A DNA stretch of 5,690 nucleotides from Lachnospiraceae bacterium (GCA_017464045.1 JAFUEG010000287.1:1-5690); one strand, 5' to 3'. Counted from the stretch's first letter, positions 1 through 5,033 are shown. The notes: generated by a model from the sequence alone, not told the origin. Program-made: numbers and translations.

Positions 1-170
1 CTCTATATATCCCGGATGAGCTCTGGTATTATGTACAGGCTGCGGTAAAACTGAACGGTGGTAACCTCCAGACCTACTTTAACGATCTTATCAAGACCGA
101 TATCGGAAGAAACCTTGAAAAATACAAGGAACTTGCGGAACTGTACAGATCGATAGACTCAAAACAGTAA
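1..170 (+). CDS. C-terminal end of a small putative ribbon-helix-helix DNA-binding protein (5'-partial)
   Basis: The frame is open from the window edge (first full codon at 3) to a TAA at 168-170, giving the last 55 residues of a protein. The visible part begins LYIPDELWYYVQAAVKLNGG and continues NLQTYFNDLIKTDI. This has the shape of a ribbon-helix-helix (Arc/CopG/ParG-like) fold: a short beta strand, helix A (DELWYYVQAAVKLNG), a Gly-rich turn, helix B (LQTYFNDLIKTDI), then a charged helical tail (NLEKYKELAELYRSI). Such proteins bind operator or centromere DNA as dimers. Its position directly upstream of an iteron origin and a Rep gene suggests the DNA-binding partner of a ParA-type partition system, but any ParA gene lies outside the window. 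The coding call is fairly secure. The family assignment rests on pattern only, and the partition role is inference from context. Confidence 0.6.
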   Translation, partial: LYIPDELWYYVQAAVKLNGGNLQTYFNDLIKTDIGRNLEKYKELAELYRSIDSKQ

Positions 171-192
171 CGGCGTTGAATAGTCCATAGCA

Positions 193-250
193 ATATAAAA
201 AATAATTTATATTTTATAATTTATACATCATAAATTAAATCAAAATTTCA
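193..250. other. AT-only island with direct and inverted repeats
   Basis: Nearly every base here is A or T. It contains the 10-mer ATAATTTATA twice, at 202-211 and 216-225, a 14-bp period. It also contains a perfect 8-bp hairpin, TAATTTAT (217-224), loop ACATC, ATAAATTA (230-237). It lies between the stop of the preceding gene and its terminator-like hairpin, at the edge of the iteron region. It could be an easily melted element of the origin or simply AT-rich 3' untranslated sequence. The sequence alone does not decide. Confidence 0.35.
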
Positions 251-252
251 CG

Positions 253-300
253 CAACCGCAGGAGAATATGATTTACTCCGGCGGTTGTTGTTTATTTATT
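253..300 (+). terminator. Rho-independent terminator of the upstream small gene
   Basis: CAACCGC (253-259) and GGAG (261-264) pair with CTCC (276-279) and GCGGTTG (281-287) around an 11-nt loop. The single A/G mismatch is at 260/280. A T-rich tail (TTGTTTATTTATT) follows at 288-300. The 11-bp GC-rich stem plus tail is a good intrinsic terminator about 80 nt after the stop at 170, and it would insulate the origin from upstream transcription. Confidence 0.7.
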
Positions 301-376
301 AATTCTTTTTTACAAACATTTATTAATTGATTGCTTAAGGATACATTAAAAGTCTGTATTTATCGGCTTTAAGCAA
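295..376. repeat. Direct and inverted repeats at the left edge of the origin
   Basis: TTTATTAATT occurs at 295-304 and again at 319-328, a 24-bp period. Just beyond is a perfect inverted repeat, TTGCTTAA (331-338) and TTAAGCAA (369-376), with a 30-bp spacer. These do not match the iteron consensus of the following region. They could be accessory origin or partition sites. The function is unknown. Confidence 0.35.
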
Positions 377-385
377 CCTTTTAAG

Positions 386-422
386 GGAGAAATAAAGGGT
401 TATCAAGGAGTTTTTTGGGATA
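386..422 (+). repeat. Iteron block I, plus orientation (two copies)
   Basis: There are two head-to-tail copies: a degenerate GGAGAAATAAAGGG (386-399) and a strong GGAGTTTTTTGGG (407-419), 21 bp apart start to start (two helical turns). The 16-mer starting at 407 (GGAGTTTTTTGGGATA) recurs exactly at 3328-3343, far outside the origin. Confidence 0.55.
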
Positions 423-550
423 AGATCTGTCAAATAGCGGGAAAAGAAGAAGGATAAAAAGGGATGGATTTCCTGTTGGCCGGAAGCTCTCATAGGGAAA
501 ACTTTGGTGACCGGTTAGGTTAATTTATGGAGAAATTAAGGAAAACACCC

Positions 551-860
551 CTCCTTAAAAACTCCCTGAAATCATGAAACGCCGTAAATTCGCCATTATC
601 TGAATGCAGATTGGCAAATGGCAGCCGGATCTTCCTCAAAAACACCCTCAATACCCTAATTACTCCTTAATAAAGAATTAGCCTCTTATCACGTGTCACC
701 GGATGTCATATCCTTAAAAACTCCCGTAAATATCAAATTTTGGCAGTTTTTTTAAAAACCGGATAAAACCGTCCCTAAAAACTCCTTAATATACCCTAAA
801 TAACTCCGAGTGTTTTCCCGGCTATAACCCTAAAAACTCTACGAAAACCCCAATTTCTCC
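551..860 (-). repeat. Iteron block II, minus orientation (about eight copies)
   Basis: Copies read on the plus strand as CCCTAAAAACTCC or variants: 551-566 (CTCCTTAAAAACTCCC), 632-647 (degenerate), 654-666 (CCCTAATTACTCC), 711-725 (TCCTTAAAAACTCCC), 773-785 (CCCTAAAAACTCC), 794-807 (CCCTAAATAACTCC), 828-840 (CCCTAAAAACTCT) and 848-860 (CCCCAATTTCTCC). Most neighbouring starts are about 20-21 bp apart within pairs, with larger gaps between pairs. These are the likely RepB binding sites of the origin. The two ends of each copy (CCC and CTCC) are better conserved than the A/T middle. Confidence 0.65.
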
Positions 861-929
861 ATACTTTTGGTAAAATTAACCACATATTGACAAATAGTGA
901 TAAAAAAAACACAAAATATAGTATTTGTG

Positions 930-991
930 GGAGAAATTTAGGTTGACAATAATTGTCACAAAGTTGTATGTTTATCAAGGAGTATTTAGGG
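930..991 (+). repeat. Iteron block III, plus orientation, flanking the repB promoter
   Basis: Copies are GGAGAAATTTAGG (930-942) and GGAGTATTTAGGG (979-991), in the opposite orientation to block II. The first abuts the -35 box at 943. The second covers the expected transcription start region. Initiator bound here would occlude RNA polymerase, which is the usual logic of Rep autoregulation. The regulatory role is inference. Confidence 0.6.
943..972 (+). promoter_or_regulatory. Predicted sigma-A promoter of repB with an overlapping operator-like dyad
   Basis: A consensus -35 box TTGACA (943-948) is followed after 18 bp by TATGTT (967-972), with a TG just upstream at 965-966 that may act as an extended -10. 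A 15-bp perfect dyad, TGACAAT-A-ATTGTCA (944-958), overlaps the -35 box and looks like an operator for a dimeric repressor. A second TTGACA at 887-892, followed by a half-match to the dyad, has no clear -10 box. Confidence 0.55.
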
Positions 992-1014
992 AGTATGCAT
1001 AAGGGGAAATGCAC

Positions 1015-2190
1015 ATGAAAGAGAACACGTCTATCGTTAGGTCTGATTACTACGACGAAAGTGATACTTACGCACGTAGTAATTTTATGATATCCAGTAA
1101 GTACAAGTCAACACTGTTTTCGAACCGTCTTATGGCGATATCCTTATCAAGGCTGGGATCCGCAAAGGAGAGCGACGAAGGGTATTTAAGCGTATCGGTA
1201 AAAGGTACGGACATACAGTCACTGTTCGGTGTGAAAGGACACTCGTTTTTCTCGCAGCTAGCAAACACCGCGCAGGGTATGACAGGTCAGACGATCGGAT
1301 GGTCAAATCCGGTAACACAGGAGTTTGAATATATCGCCGCAGTAACAAGGGCGACATATACCGACGGAGAATTTACGATAGAGTTTCACAAAGGTCTTAA
1401 GAAATACCTTACAGATTTAACGCAGAATTACACAAAATTCTCGCTCGAAGTCATGCTATCGTTCAAGTCAACATATTCATTCCGCCTCTACGAACTGTTA
1501 AAGTCCAGATGTTTTTATCGTAAAGGTGAGGAGCGGGATAATAACCGTTTTAAGATAGAATTTGATATAAATGAGCTGCGCCTTGACCTGGGAGTCGTTA
1601 ATGCGGAACTTGAGTCTGTAAGAAGGATCCTAAGCAAGACAAAAGGCAAGCCTGATTATGCAAAGGCCGTGGAGGCAAGCCCTGAAAAGCTTTTTGCCAC
1701 ATGGGGAGACTTTAGAAAGAATGTCATAGAGGTTGCGGTAAAGGAGATAAATTCAAAACCGGAGACAGGTATCCATATAGACGGATACGAGACTTTAAAA
1801 TCCGGAAGAGGCGGAAAAGTACATGCGGTTGTTTTTTTCGTGGAGAATTTAGGGAACAAGAGGCAGCCAAAACGCGATGTGGTGGAAGCGGCATCAGAAA
1901 ACCATGATGACATGACCGATGATATAAAGGATCTTATATCAGACATCAGGAGCCGCGAAGCAAGAGCTATCGGTGAGGCCGCAGGCTGGGATATGGGTAA
2001 GATCGAGAGAAATTACGAATATTCCCAAGGAAGGGATGTTGATGATATCGTAGCCTACATGATAAAAGCCGTAAAAGAAGATTATGCGAAAAGTCCCAAA
2101 AAAGGACGGAAGAAAGATACGATGCACTTTGGCAACGAGAGAAAGTACTCAAAAGAGTTCTATGAGGAAATCCTCGATGCCGTTAACTGA
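1015..2190 (+). CDS. repB: Replication initiation protein, Rep_3 superfamily (RepB-like)
   Basis: This 391-residue protein resembles iteron-binding plasmid initiators with two winged-helix domains. The first spans about 20-140, beginning RSNFMISSKYKSTLFSNRLM. The second, about 141-280, carries the family's most recognisable stretch, LSFKSTYSFRLYELLKSRCF (148-167), then FKIEFDINELRLDLGV (179-194), and the closing SGRGGKVHAVVFFVEN (263-278). It should bind the iterons upstream, open the origin and recruit the host replisome. A long helical, charged tail (about 285-391) with a basic patch PKKGRKK (361-367) extends beyond the usual family core. About 25 extra residues separate LGV from the DFRKNVIEVAVKEIN helix. 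ATG 1015 is preferred over the in-frame ATG 1009 because AAGGGG at 1001-1006 is 8 nt upstream of 1015 but only 2 nt from 1009. The family call is confident; the symbol is used generically. Confidence 0.9.
   Translation: MKENTSIVRSDYYDESDTYARSNFMISSKYKSTLFSNRLMAISLSRLGSAKESDEGYLSVSVKGTDIQSLFGVKGHSFFSQLANTAQGMTGQTIGWSNPVTQEFEYIAAVTRATYTDGEFTIEFHKGLKKYLTDLTQNYTKFSLEVMLSFKSTYSFRLYELLKSRCFYRKGEERDNNRFKIEFDINELRLDLGVVNAELESVRRILSKTKGKPDYAKAVEASPEKLFATWGDFRKNVIEVAVKEINSKPETGIHIDGYETLKSGRGGKVHAVVFFVENLGNKRQPKRDVVEAASENHDDMTDDIKDLISDIRSREARAIGEAAGWDMGKIERNYEYSQGRDVDDIVAYMIKAVKEDYAKSPKKGRKKDTMHFGNERKYSKEFYEEILDAVN
1842..1854 (+). repeat. Iteron-consensus word inside repB
   Basis: GGAGAATTTAGGG fits the origin consensus (GGAG, five A/T, AGGG-type end) and sits inside the repB reading frame, where it encodes part of VENLGN. 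It may be chance, or an additional RepB contact site within the gene. Confidence 0.3.
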
Positions 2191-2205
2191 TTTTACCACC
2201 TCCAA

Positions 2206-2232
2206 GAAATGCCTGTGTACTGCAGGCATTTC
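2206..2232 (+). terminator. Hairpin terminator after repB
   Basis: A perfect 10-bp stem, GAAATGCCTG (2206-2215) and CAGGCATTTC (2223-2232), with a 7-nt loop, starts 16 nt after the repB stop. The T-tract is weak (GCATTTAA follows), so termination may be partial. That would let some repB transcription reach the downstream cluster. Confidence 0.55.
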
Positions 2233-2249
2233 GCATTTAAAGGAGACTT

Positions 2250-2453
2250 ATGCAAATTGACTGCCAAAGTCAATTAGATACAGAAGGGATATGTATGAAG
2301 AAAAGAGTGGGAAATGACGGAATAGCACTCATTTTCGGGGCATTGTCTGCGATCTTCGGTGTTGTTATAGGACAGAGCATAAAGGACAGTACACTGGATA
2401 TTACAAAGCTTGGGAAAGACGATGGACACACAGAAGGTAATAAACCAGCTTGA
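2250..2453 (+). CDS. Small single-pass membrane protein, function unknown
   Basis: The 67-codon frame has one hydrophobic segment, GIALIFGALSAIFGVVIGQS, flanked by KKR on the N side and a polar, charged tail (KDSTLDITKLGKDDGHTEGN). It therefore looks like a one-TM micropeptide with its tail outside. Two starts are possible. ATG 2250 follows AAAGGAG (2239-2245), a strong site with short spacing. ATG 2295 gives a 52-residue protein starting MKKRVGNDGIAL, a more typical membrane-protein N terminus, preceded by GAAGGG. The gene overlaps the next one by about 32 bp, which suggests coupled translation. I recognise no family. The composition and overlap support a real gene, but its shortness leaves doubt. 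Confidence 0.5.
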   Translation: MQIDCQSQLDTEGICMKKRVGNDGIALIFGALSAIFGVVIGQSIKDSTLDITKLGKDDGHTEGNKPA

Positions 2454-2673
2454 TGAAATATACGGACCGGGGAAGGGCATGAACATCTACATGAATATCA
2501 TGCCGGGGATCCTTGCGGACTTTGACAGGATGCTTAATAAGTCGAAAGGGGCAGTGCTTACGGAAGAATACCGCCTTGAGGACGAAAAAGCAGTTTTATA
2601 TGCGACCGGGAAAAGATCAGCAAACGGCCAGACTGATATCGAAATCAATGTAAGAGGGATATTTAAGGAGTGA
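2422..2673 (+). CDS. Hypothetical protein, 83 aa
   Basis: The protein starts MDTQKVINQLDEIYGPGKGM and ends TDIEINVRGIFKE. It is soluble, mixed alpha/beta and acidic, with no signal peptide or membrane segment. I recognise no domain. ATG 2422 is chosen over an upstream TTG at 2410. The only ribosome binding site is weak (GGGAAAG), but the gene begins inside the preceding one, so translational coupling is likely. The next gene starts 4 nt after its stop, with AAGGAG lying in its last codons, so the three genes form one operon. Codon use resembles its neighbours and supports real coding. Confidence 0.65.
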   Translation: MDTQKVINQLDEIYGPGKGMNIYMNIMPGILADFDRMLNKSKGAVLTEEYRLEDEKAVLYATGKRSANGQTDIEINVRGIFKE

Positions 2674-2677
2674 TGAT

Positions 2678-3274
2678 ATGAAAGGGGCATATAAGGTCTT
2701 TTTTCTTGTAGGTGCGATCTTTTCGTTCGTGGGGCTTGTGATCACTGCCGCGTTTTTTGCAAACAGGGAAGTATTTGGGTGGTTCTGCCTGTTTCCGCTT
2801 ATCTTTTTGATCATGGGTATCATTTTTATGATACTTCCCATCAGGCAGATCCGCATAAATAAGATGATCGTAAAAAACGGCAGGCGCATAAGCGCGAAGA
2901 TATATGATTACTGCGAGGATACATCCGCAATTGTAAACGGAACATATCCGGTAAATACAGTAGTGCGTTACTTTGATCCGATGGGAAAGGAATGCGAGAC
3001 CATCCTTGAGACTGGCTTTCTTCGCGGAAGCAACGAATTCCCGATCGGAATGACAATAGATATCTATGAATATAACGAAAAGATCGGTTATGACAAAGAT
3101 TCCGTAAGATCTGAAACCATATTTCGGGAAGAGGAGCTTATGGATAATAAGCCAATAAATACAGCCGGTATGGAAGTCGTTGCCATAGAGTGTACGAGCT
3201 GCGGGGCATCGTTTTGTGCTACAAAGGGGTATGTCAGCAAGTGTCCGTACTGTGGCAAGCTTGTAAATACCTAA
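2678..3274 (+). CDS. Two-TM protein with DUF3592-like region and C-terminal zinc ribbon
   Basis: This 198-residue protein has two membrane helices (about 7-28 and 35-55). A soluble beta-rich region (about 66-145) follows, with the pattern RRISAKIYDY then VNGTYPVNTVVRYFDPMGKE, typical of DUF3592-type proteins. Residues 172-192 form a zinc ribbon, with CTSC (172-175) and CPYC (189-192) separated by 13 residues, close to the short ribbons found on many clostridial membrane proteins. Predicted topology puts the large domain and ribbon on one side, probably the cytoplasm. AAGGAG at 2665-2670 lies 7 nt before the ATG. The function is unknown. The DUF3592 link is by pattern, and the zinc-binding call is firmer because both CxxC pairs are intact. 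Confidence 0.85.
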   Translation: MKGAYKVFFLVGAIFSFVGLVITAAFFANREVFGWFCLFPLIFLIMGIIFMILPIRQIRINKMIVKNGRRISAKIYDYCEDTSAIVNGTYPVNTVVRYFDPMGKECETILETGFLRGSNEFPIGMTIDIYEYNEKIGYDKDSVRSETIFREEELMDNKPINTAGMEVVAIECTSCGASFCATKGYVSKCPYCGKLVNT

Positions 3275-3305
3275 AAGGATGAAACACCGTAAAATAAAGG
3301 CATTA

Positions 3306-3343
3306 ACCAAACAGGTCAATATTTGGGGGAGTTTTTTGGGATA
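3306..3343 (+). promoter_or_regulatory. Repeat element, copy 1: shared upstream element with iteron core
   Basis: ACCAAACAGGTCAATA (3306-3321) is followed by TTTGGGGGAGTTTTTTGGGA. The first 16 bases are identical to 4192-4207, and 33 of 36 bases match overall if a 2-nt insertion in the other copy is allowed. The right half contains GGAGTTTTTTGGGATA (3328-3343), identical to 407-422 in the origin. It sits 16 nt before the ATG of the YdcF-like gene. A role in transcription or Rep binding is inference. Confidence 0.55.
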
Positions 3344-3359
3344 TGATAAGGGCAGATTT

Positions 3360-4178
3360 ATGCAAAGAGTCCTGAAAAAACACGAGAAGATATTTAAGGC
3401 TGTAAGCCTTGTCATATATATCGCGCTGGCAGCATTCAGCATATGTTATTACTTCCTCTGCGCGGCATACGGAGGCTTTTTCATAACGTTCCTCTGGTTC
3501 TGGCCAGCAGTTGCAGCATTTTCTGCCGTAAGGGTATGGATGCTTTCTTACGAACTTAAAAAAGGACAAGGCCTTGCCATACCAAAACCCGTAAGGGTGA
3601 TCTACCAGATAGTTTTTATCTTAGGGATCATATTCTTTCTTTATGTGGAAAGCCTGATCGTAAGTTCAATGACTGCAAAAGCTCCGGCAGACCTTGAATA
3701 TATCATAGTCCTTGGAGCAGGTCTTCGGGGGACGGAGCCAAAGAACCCGCTTAAGACACGTATATCAACAGCGGCGCAGTATCTTAAGGATAACCCTGAA
3801 ACTTCTGCCATAGCATCCGGGGGACAGGGTAAAGACGAGGAGATAAGTGAAGCCGAGTGTATAAGACGAAAGCTTACGCAGGACTACGGTATTGACAACA
3901 GCCGCATAATCCTTGAGGAGATGTCCTCTGACACGGAGGAAAACCTCGGATACTGCCTTGATATCATAAAAGATCCGGGCGCATCCGTCGGGATAGTATC
4001 AAACGGGTTTCATGAGTATCGTGCCATGATGATAGCGGATCATACGGGATATAAAAACGCCCACCCGATCCCGGCAAAGACTCTCTTTCCGGTGGGACTT
4101 CACTATACCGTAAGAGAGTTCTTCGGTGTATGTGAGCTTATTATCAAGTATAGGAAGCCATACATAAGGATGCGATAA
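3360..4178 (+). CDS. YdcF/SanA-like DUF218 membrane protein
   Basis: This 272-residue protein has about three N-terminal membrane helices (roughly 12-33, 39-60 and 78-102) followed by a DUF218 domain (about 112-265). Family hallmarks are visible: VLGAGLRG (117-124), the SGGQGKDE loop (153-160), ISEA (162-165), SSDTEENL (189-196) and SNGFHEYRA (214-222). Related proteins (YdcF, SanA, ElyC) are linked to envelope homeostasis and S-adenosylmethionine or nucleotide-like ligands, but the reaction is not established, so no substrate is assigned. An upstream in-frame ATG at 3279 would add 27 residues. It is rejected because it lacks a usable ribosome binding site and its extra codons run through the repeated element at 3306-3343. 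AAGGG at 3348-3352 serves ATG 3360. The gene is on the same strand as its neighbours, with an 85-bp gap upstream. Confidence 0.85.
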   Translation: MQRVLKKHEKIFKAVSLVIYIALAAFSICYYFLCAAYGGFFITFLWFWPAVAAFSAVRVWMLSYELKKGQGLAIPKPVRVIYQIVFILGIIFFLYVESLIVSSMTAKAPADLEYIIVLGAGLRGTEPKNPLKTRISTAAQYLKDNPETSAIASGGQGKDEEISEAECIRRKLTQDYGIDNSRIILEEMSSDTEENLGYCLDIIKDPGASVGIVSNGFHEYRAMMIADHTGYKNAHPIPAKTLFPVGLHYTVREFFGVCELIIKYRKPYIRMR

Positions 4179-4191
4179 ACACGTTGTATTT

Positions 4192-4229
4192 ACCAAACAG
4201 GTCAATACTTTTTGGGTAATTTTTTGGGA
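4192..4229 (+). promoter_or_regulatory. Repeat element, copy 2: shared upstream element with iteron-like core
   Basis: ACCAAACAGGTCAATA (4192-4207), then CTTTTTGGGTAATTTTTTGGGA (4208-4229, quoted as 4208-4217 plus 4218-4229: CTTTTTGGGT, AATTTTTTGGGA). It is almost the same as 3306-3341. Its 3' GGGAG (4226-4230) doubles as the ribosome binding site of the gene at 4236. A weak promoter fit runs through it: TTGTAT (4184-4189), 16 bp, TACTTT (4206-4211). Confidence 0.5.
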
Positions 4230-4235
4230 GAACAC

Positions 4236-4577
4236 ATGATCAGAACACTGATATATATCATATCGATCATTGCGAATGCGGTATATTTTTCTATACTGAA
4301 AATGGATCTTTATACAGATCGGTACCACCTGCCGGACGGTGAGATGGGAGTGCATACGAGAAGCCCGATCGAAAGCTTATATACTGCGGACAATCCGGTG
4401 CTTTTGTATCTGCAGATCCTGGCCATGATAATCAGTACCGCGGCAGCTCTTTTACTTATCTTCGGTGTAAAGCGGCGTATAGTAAAGATCGTCTGGGTAT
4501 GCGGCATGATCGCGTCAACAGCGATCTTTATCATGATTCTTGTTTATACAAAGACATTTGTAAAACCACGTTATTAG
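4236..4577 (+). CDS. Hypothetical three-TM membrane protein, 113 aa
   Basis: The protein begins MIRTLIYIISIIANAVYFSI and has hydrophobic segments at about 3-21, 54-77 and 84-106. A polar loop of about 30 residues (KMDLYTDRYHLPDGEMGVHT and onwards) lies between the first two, and the C terminus is basic. I recognise no family. ATG 4236 is 5 nt after GGGAG (4226-4230) and is preferred over a TTG at 4212, which lies in the repeated upstream element. The gap to the preceding gene is 57 bp and filled by that element, so the gene may have its own promoter or be read through from upstream. No terminator is visible after its stop. Confidence 0.75.
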   Translation: MIRTLIYIISIIANAVYFSILKMDLYTDRYHLPDGEMGVHTRSPIESLYTADNPVLLYLQILAMIISTAAALLLIFGVKRRIVKIVWVCGMIASTAIFIMILVYTKTFVKPRY

Positions 4578-4592
4578 GCAAAAAGGGGAATG

Positions 4593-4849
4593 ATGGCAGC
4601 AGATTTTAATGTAACGATTCCGGTATTTGACAAAGAATACGGCTCAGTCAACAGTTTAAATATACGACTATAACATACTCTGTAACCAAACAGCATAGTA
4701 TTTCTTCCCAAGGTAGAAGATACGATGTCGAAACACAGATAAGAGTCTTTTTTGATTCTGTGACTTTTAAGAAGTATATTATATTCTACAATAATTCAAG
4801 ATATTGTGGCGGCAAACTCAAAGCCTACAATATAAAGTGGTTGTCATAA
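4593..4849 (+). pseudogene. Small gene split by a -1 frame change (decayed gene or possible programmed frameshift)
   Basis: AAGGGG (4583-4588) precedes ATG 4593, which opens 26 codons starting MAADFNVTIPVFDKEYGSVN and stopping at TAA 4671-4673. The -1 frame is open from 4631 to TAA 4847-4849 (72 codons) and has a protein-like composition, for example SVTKQHSISSQGRRYDVETQ, then IRVFFDSVTFKKYIIFYNN. Joined in the overlap, the two give a product of about 85 residues, rich in beta-forming residues and without a membrane segment. A T-TTA-AAT heptamer (4655-4661) lies in the overlap in exactly the phase needed for a -1 slip. The simplest reading is a gene broken by a 1-nt indel; recoding is the alternative. 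I do not recognise the family. The long open frame could be chance, but that is unlikely in DNA this AT-rich. Confidence 0.45.
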
Positions 4850-4869
4850 CAATTATTATTGTATATAAT
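4841..4869 (+). promoter_or_regulatory. Predicted sigma-A promoter of the secreted-protein gene
   Basis: TTGTCA (4841-4846), a 17-bp AT-rich spacer, then a perfect TATAAT (4864-4869). Transcription would start near 4875-4877, giving a leader of about 158 nt before the gene at 5034. The -35 box overlaps the end of the broken frame upstream. Confidence 0.7.
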
Positions 4870-4997
4870 GCAAATGTAGGTGTGTAATTATGTCTTTCTA
4901 CTATATGTAGTGACATCTACAGCACTTTTTCTGCAAGGTTCTGGGGAGTACTTTGTAGAGAAAACCATTTGCATTTTACCAAATAACCTACAGGTTA
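4867..4997 (+). promoter_or_regulatory. Leader with nested inverted repeats, possible structured RNA or small TIR element
   Basis: The expected transcript start coincides with TGTAGGTGT (4875-4883), which pairs with ACATCTACA (4913-4921) over 9 bp with one G-U. Inside lies a small CTAC/GTAG hairpin (4898-4910). TGTAG-type and CTAC-type words recur, so alternative pairings are possible. Around this, AATGCAAATG (4867-4876) and CATTTGCATT (4966-4975) form a perfect 10-bp inverted repeat, though its left arm mostly precedes the predicted start. A further dyad, TAACCT-AC-AGGTTA, is at 4984-4997. No known riboswitch class was recognised, and no terminator is seen in the leader. Confidence 0.35.
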
Positions 4998-5033
4998 AAT
5001 TGTTTTCTTTTAATAAGGGGAGGACTCATAAAA

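Larger units (their letters stand above)
381..995. other. Putative iteron-type replication origin (gene-free)
   Basis: This stretch of over 600 bp has no convincing gene and is full of variants of a 13-bp word, GGAGTTTTTAGGG or its complement CCCTAAAAACTCC. It lies immediately upstream of a Rep_3-family initiator gene, the usual arrangement for iteron-controlled theta replicons. The copies form three blocks of alternating orientation, described separately. A near-match to a DnaA box, TTAACCACA (876-884, one mismatch to TTATCCACA), lies next to the promoter-proximal iterons. The stretch between the blocks (about 425-545) has only weak iteron-like words, such as GGATAAAAAGGG near 453 and GGAGAAATTAAGG near 529. 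The origin call is inferred from arrangement and gene neighbourhood. Confidence 0.7.

Noticed and set aside
572..590. Similarity of ATGAAACGCCGTAAA (574-588) to ATGAAACACCGTAAA (3279-3293)
   Set aside because: 14 of 15 bases match and both lie near an iteron core, but the relative orientation to the core differs and the flanks do not match. Probably chance.
551..860. Repeats in the origin considered as a CRISPR array
   Set aside because: The copies are only about 13 bp, degenerate, irregularly spaced and mixed in orientation, without spacer-like unique units of constant length. Their place before a Rep_3 gene fits iterons.
796..1014. 72-codon minus-strand frame inside the origin
   Set aside because: It runs through the iterons and the repB promoter, has no convincing ribosome binding site and no protein-like pattern.
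3279..3359. N-terminal extension of the YdcF-like gene from ATG 3279
   Set aside because: It has no usable ribosome binding site, and the extra codons read through a repeated intergenic element. ATG 3360 has a better upstream site and a typical membrane-protein N terminus.
2663..3442. 259-codon open frame on the minus strand
   Set aside because: It lies opposite the zinc-ribbon membrane protein and the start of the DUF218 gene, both of which show clear domains, good starts and ribosome binding sites. The antisense product has no recognisable motif and looks like a codon-bias shadow.
4875..5033. Leader considered as a known riboswitch (c-di-GMP or preQ1 type)
   Set aside because: The conserved core bases of those classes could not be matched. 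Only generic helices are seen, so no class is assigned.
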